NCBI GenBank assembly: GCA_018814245.1
Contig: JAHIZN010000237.1
Location: forward strand, 1 to 5,297
Direction: 5' to 3'
Length of the DNA: 5,297 bases
Source: a bacterium
GTDB taxonomy: Bacteria > UBA9089 > CG2-30-40-21
The notes below the pieces were generated by a model. It was not told the DNA's origin. It saw only the letters and a program-made list of their open reading frames with translations, and searched no databases. The position numbers and the translations under genes are program-made. Shown in pieces: positions 4,084-5,297 of the stretch (the first letter of the stretch is position 1; each line of letters opens with the position of its first letter).

Positions 4084-5297
4084 CTACCCCAAAACCACAA
4101 TAGCATCTGTCAAATTATGAAAAGCACTGGTTTTGATAGAATCATCACCTGTTCCCTCAACAACTGGTCCAATTTCTCCATAGGTGTAAAACCCTATCAT
4201 GGGTACATTTTCACCAAGGATACCCTGAATAGCATCAATCTCCTTTTGTGTCCTGCGGCCAAAGACCTTTTTGCGGGCACAACAATTAAAGACAAATGCT
4301 ACAGCTGGGGTCAATCCCTTTTGTCCCAATTCTGACAGGGCATATTCAGATGCCTCTCTGGCAGCCTTGATAGCGTCAATGGTTGTGCCAGTAGTCATTC
4401 TAATTGTTGCCCCCACTGGAACCTCTCCGGCAAAGGTTATTGTTCCTGATTCTCTATCTACTCCAACCGGGCAGCGAAGATACTCCTGCTTGTTTTCATC
4501 AATTACCCCAAATGGAAACTCAAAAGCCACACCAGGCAATTCCTCTGCCCTTTCACCAAGATAATCCTCATAAATACCAAAGACACTCTCTCCATCAAGC
4601 TCATAAACCACATTCCCTTGTGCCTTAGTCACCCTTCTTTCACTGCCAATAAATGTCCATCCATGTCTTACACCAGTGGCAACATTTATATCGCCAGTGA
4701 TTAAAAGGCTTACCCCGCCATCAGTTATAACCTGATCATTACAATACTGATATGTTTTCTCAAATTTGAACCCATCCCCGGCTAAGCCGCCTACAATATT
4801 AAACTCATTGCCCAGCATTGCCCTGGCACCCTTGACCAGATCAACCCCATTTGCCTTTGTTCCATCACCAAACAGGAAACAAATCGTAGGGGCAGACCTC
4901 TGTGTCTGCCCTCCTGATAATTTGCCCTCAGGAAGATGGTCAAGAGCCATGTTAACCGCATCCTGAGCAGTTTTTCGGGCATCATGGTGAGCATTCAGCC
5001 CATATCCCACAGAAAATGAGTACTCATCTGAATTTAATATCAACAGAGAGACAGAGTCTTCCATATACCCATCTGTAACAATCTCTCCATCTGTGGAACA
5101 ACCAACAAGGACAGCACTCGGTATCACCGAGTTTACGCCATCGATCATCGCTTGCTGATCATACTTGATTGCCCCAAAAACAAACACCGCATCTGCCCGA
5201 CCATTGGTCTTTTCTAAAGCAATGCCTGCTGCCCTTGCCCCTGCGGCAAAGGAATCCTCTTCTTGCGTTCCCTGACAACATCCAACAGCTGCCTCTA
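4084..5297 (-). CDS. FIST-domain sensor protein (FIST_N + FIST_C), start outside window
   Basis: FIST domains are cytoplasmic ligand-sensing modules; some stand-alone members (NosP) bind heme and sense nitric oxide. The frame is open from the right edge, giving 403 visible residues. The first, AAVGCC then DSFAAGARAAGIAL, resemble a family N-terminus, so only a few are missing. GTG at 5187 is an internal valine within ADAVFVFG, not a start. FIST_N landmarks are VGCSTDGE (64-71), LLFGDG, GGLAGDG (169-175) and TGVRHGW (207-213). FIST_C landmarks are NCCARKKVFG (337-346), GFYTYGEIGP (368-377) and FHN (392-394), ending in VVLG as usual. No signaling domain is fused. His103 and His104 are possible ligands, unverified. 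Residues about 128-137 (GGQTQRSAPT) come from a palindromic repeat inserted in frame. The downstream neighbour is a soluble histidine kinase. Confidence 0.92.
   Translation of the reverse strand, partial: EAAVGCCQGTQEEDSFAAGARAAGIALEKTNGRADAVFVFGAIKYDQQAMIDGVNSVIPSAVLVGCSTDGEIVTDGYMEDSVSLLILNSDEYSFSVGYGLNAHHDARKTAQDAVNMALDHLPEGKLSGGQTQRSAPTICFLFGDGTKANGVDLVKGARAMLGNEFNIVGGLAGDGFKFEKTYQYCNDQVITDGGVSLLITGDINVATGVRHGWTFIGSERRVTKAQGNVVYELDGESVFGIYEDYLGERAEELPGVAFEFPFGVIDENKQEYLRCPVGVDRESGTITFAGEVPVGATIRMTTGTTIDAIKAAREASEYALSELGQKGLTPAVAFVFNCCARKKVFGRRTQKEIDAIQGILGENVPMIGFYTYGEIGPVVEGTGDDSIKTSAFHNLTDAIVVLG
4886..4912 (-). repeat. Palindromic element embedded in frame in the FIST coding sequence
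   Basis: On the minus strand GGGCAGAC (4904-4911) and GTCTGCCC (4890-4897) form an 8-bp stem with loop ACAGAG, followed by CTAC. The element matches 3912-3938 at 26 of 27 positions. At 27 bases (nine codons) it keeps the frame and encodes roughly GGQTQRSAPT, between the helix ending HLPEGKL and the strand TICFLFGDG, a likely surface loop. Its left edge on the plus strand retains the full GTAGGGGC end. Confidence 0.88.

Noticed and set aside
5185..5187. GTG as start of the FIST gene
   Set aside because: Upstream codons in the same frame are open to the window edge and continue the FIST_N domain, so the real start is outside.

Overview
This window reads as a moderately AT-rich piece of a bacterial chromosome. 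Every gene I can support lies on the minus strand, so in gene order it runs from the right edge to the left: a FIST-domain sensor protein (cut by the right edge), a soluble sensor histidine kinase, tRNA-Gly(UCC), a BtuF-like substrate-binding lipoprotein, and the transcription elongation factor GreA. Organism: strong Shine-Dalgarno sites, a consensus sigma-70 promoter, an encoded tRNA CCA end and a lipobox all indicate a bacterium. The density of short palindromic and low-complexity intergenic repeats resembles genomes of uncultivated bacteria, but nothing here names a phylum.

Layout. 1-118: a 7-nt-period repeat just past the end of greA. 119-592 greA and 639-1520 the lipoprotein gene are 46 nt apart and probably co-transcribed. 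1521-1735 holds an inverted pair of degenerate TCTGCG repeats. 1736-1811 tRNA-Gly has its own promoter (1864-1892), which directly abuts a strong intrinsic terminator (1897-1934). 1935-2274 has no gene but several hairpins, including a perfect 28-bp palindrome. 2275-3495 is the kinase, with a degenerate receiver-like N-terminus, a coiled coil and a complete HisKA/HATPase core. 3496-4083 is a 588-bp repeat-packed gap. 4084-5297 is the FIST protein, whose first few residues lie outside the window.

How the genes may work together. FIST proteins are ligand sensors, and stand-alone FIST proteins of the NosP type are typically encoded beside histidine kinases they control. The FIST gene and the membrane-free kinase could therefore form a split sensory pair, although a repeat-filled gap separates them. 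The lipoprotein has no permease or ATPase partner in view.

Most notable observation: a palindromic element bounded by GTAGGGGC/GCCCCTAC-type ends occurs four times with different stems. One copy lies in frame inside the FIST gene and matches an intergenic copy about 950 bp away at 26 of 27 positions. That looks like a mobile palindrome that has inserted into a protein-coding gene, as the Rickettsia palindromic elements do.
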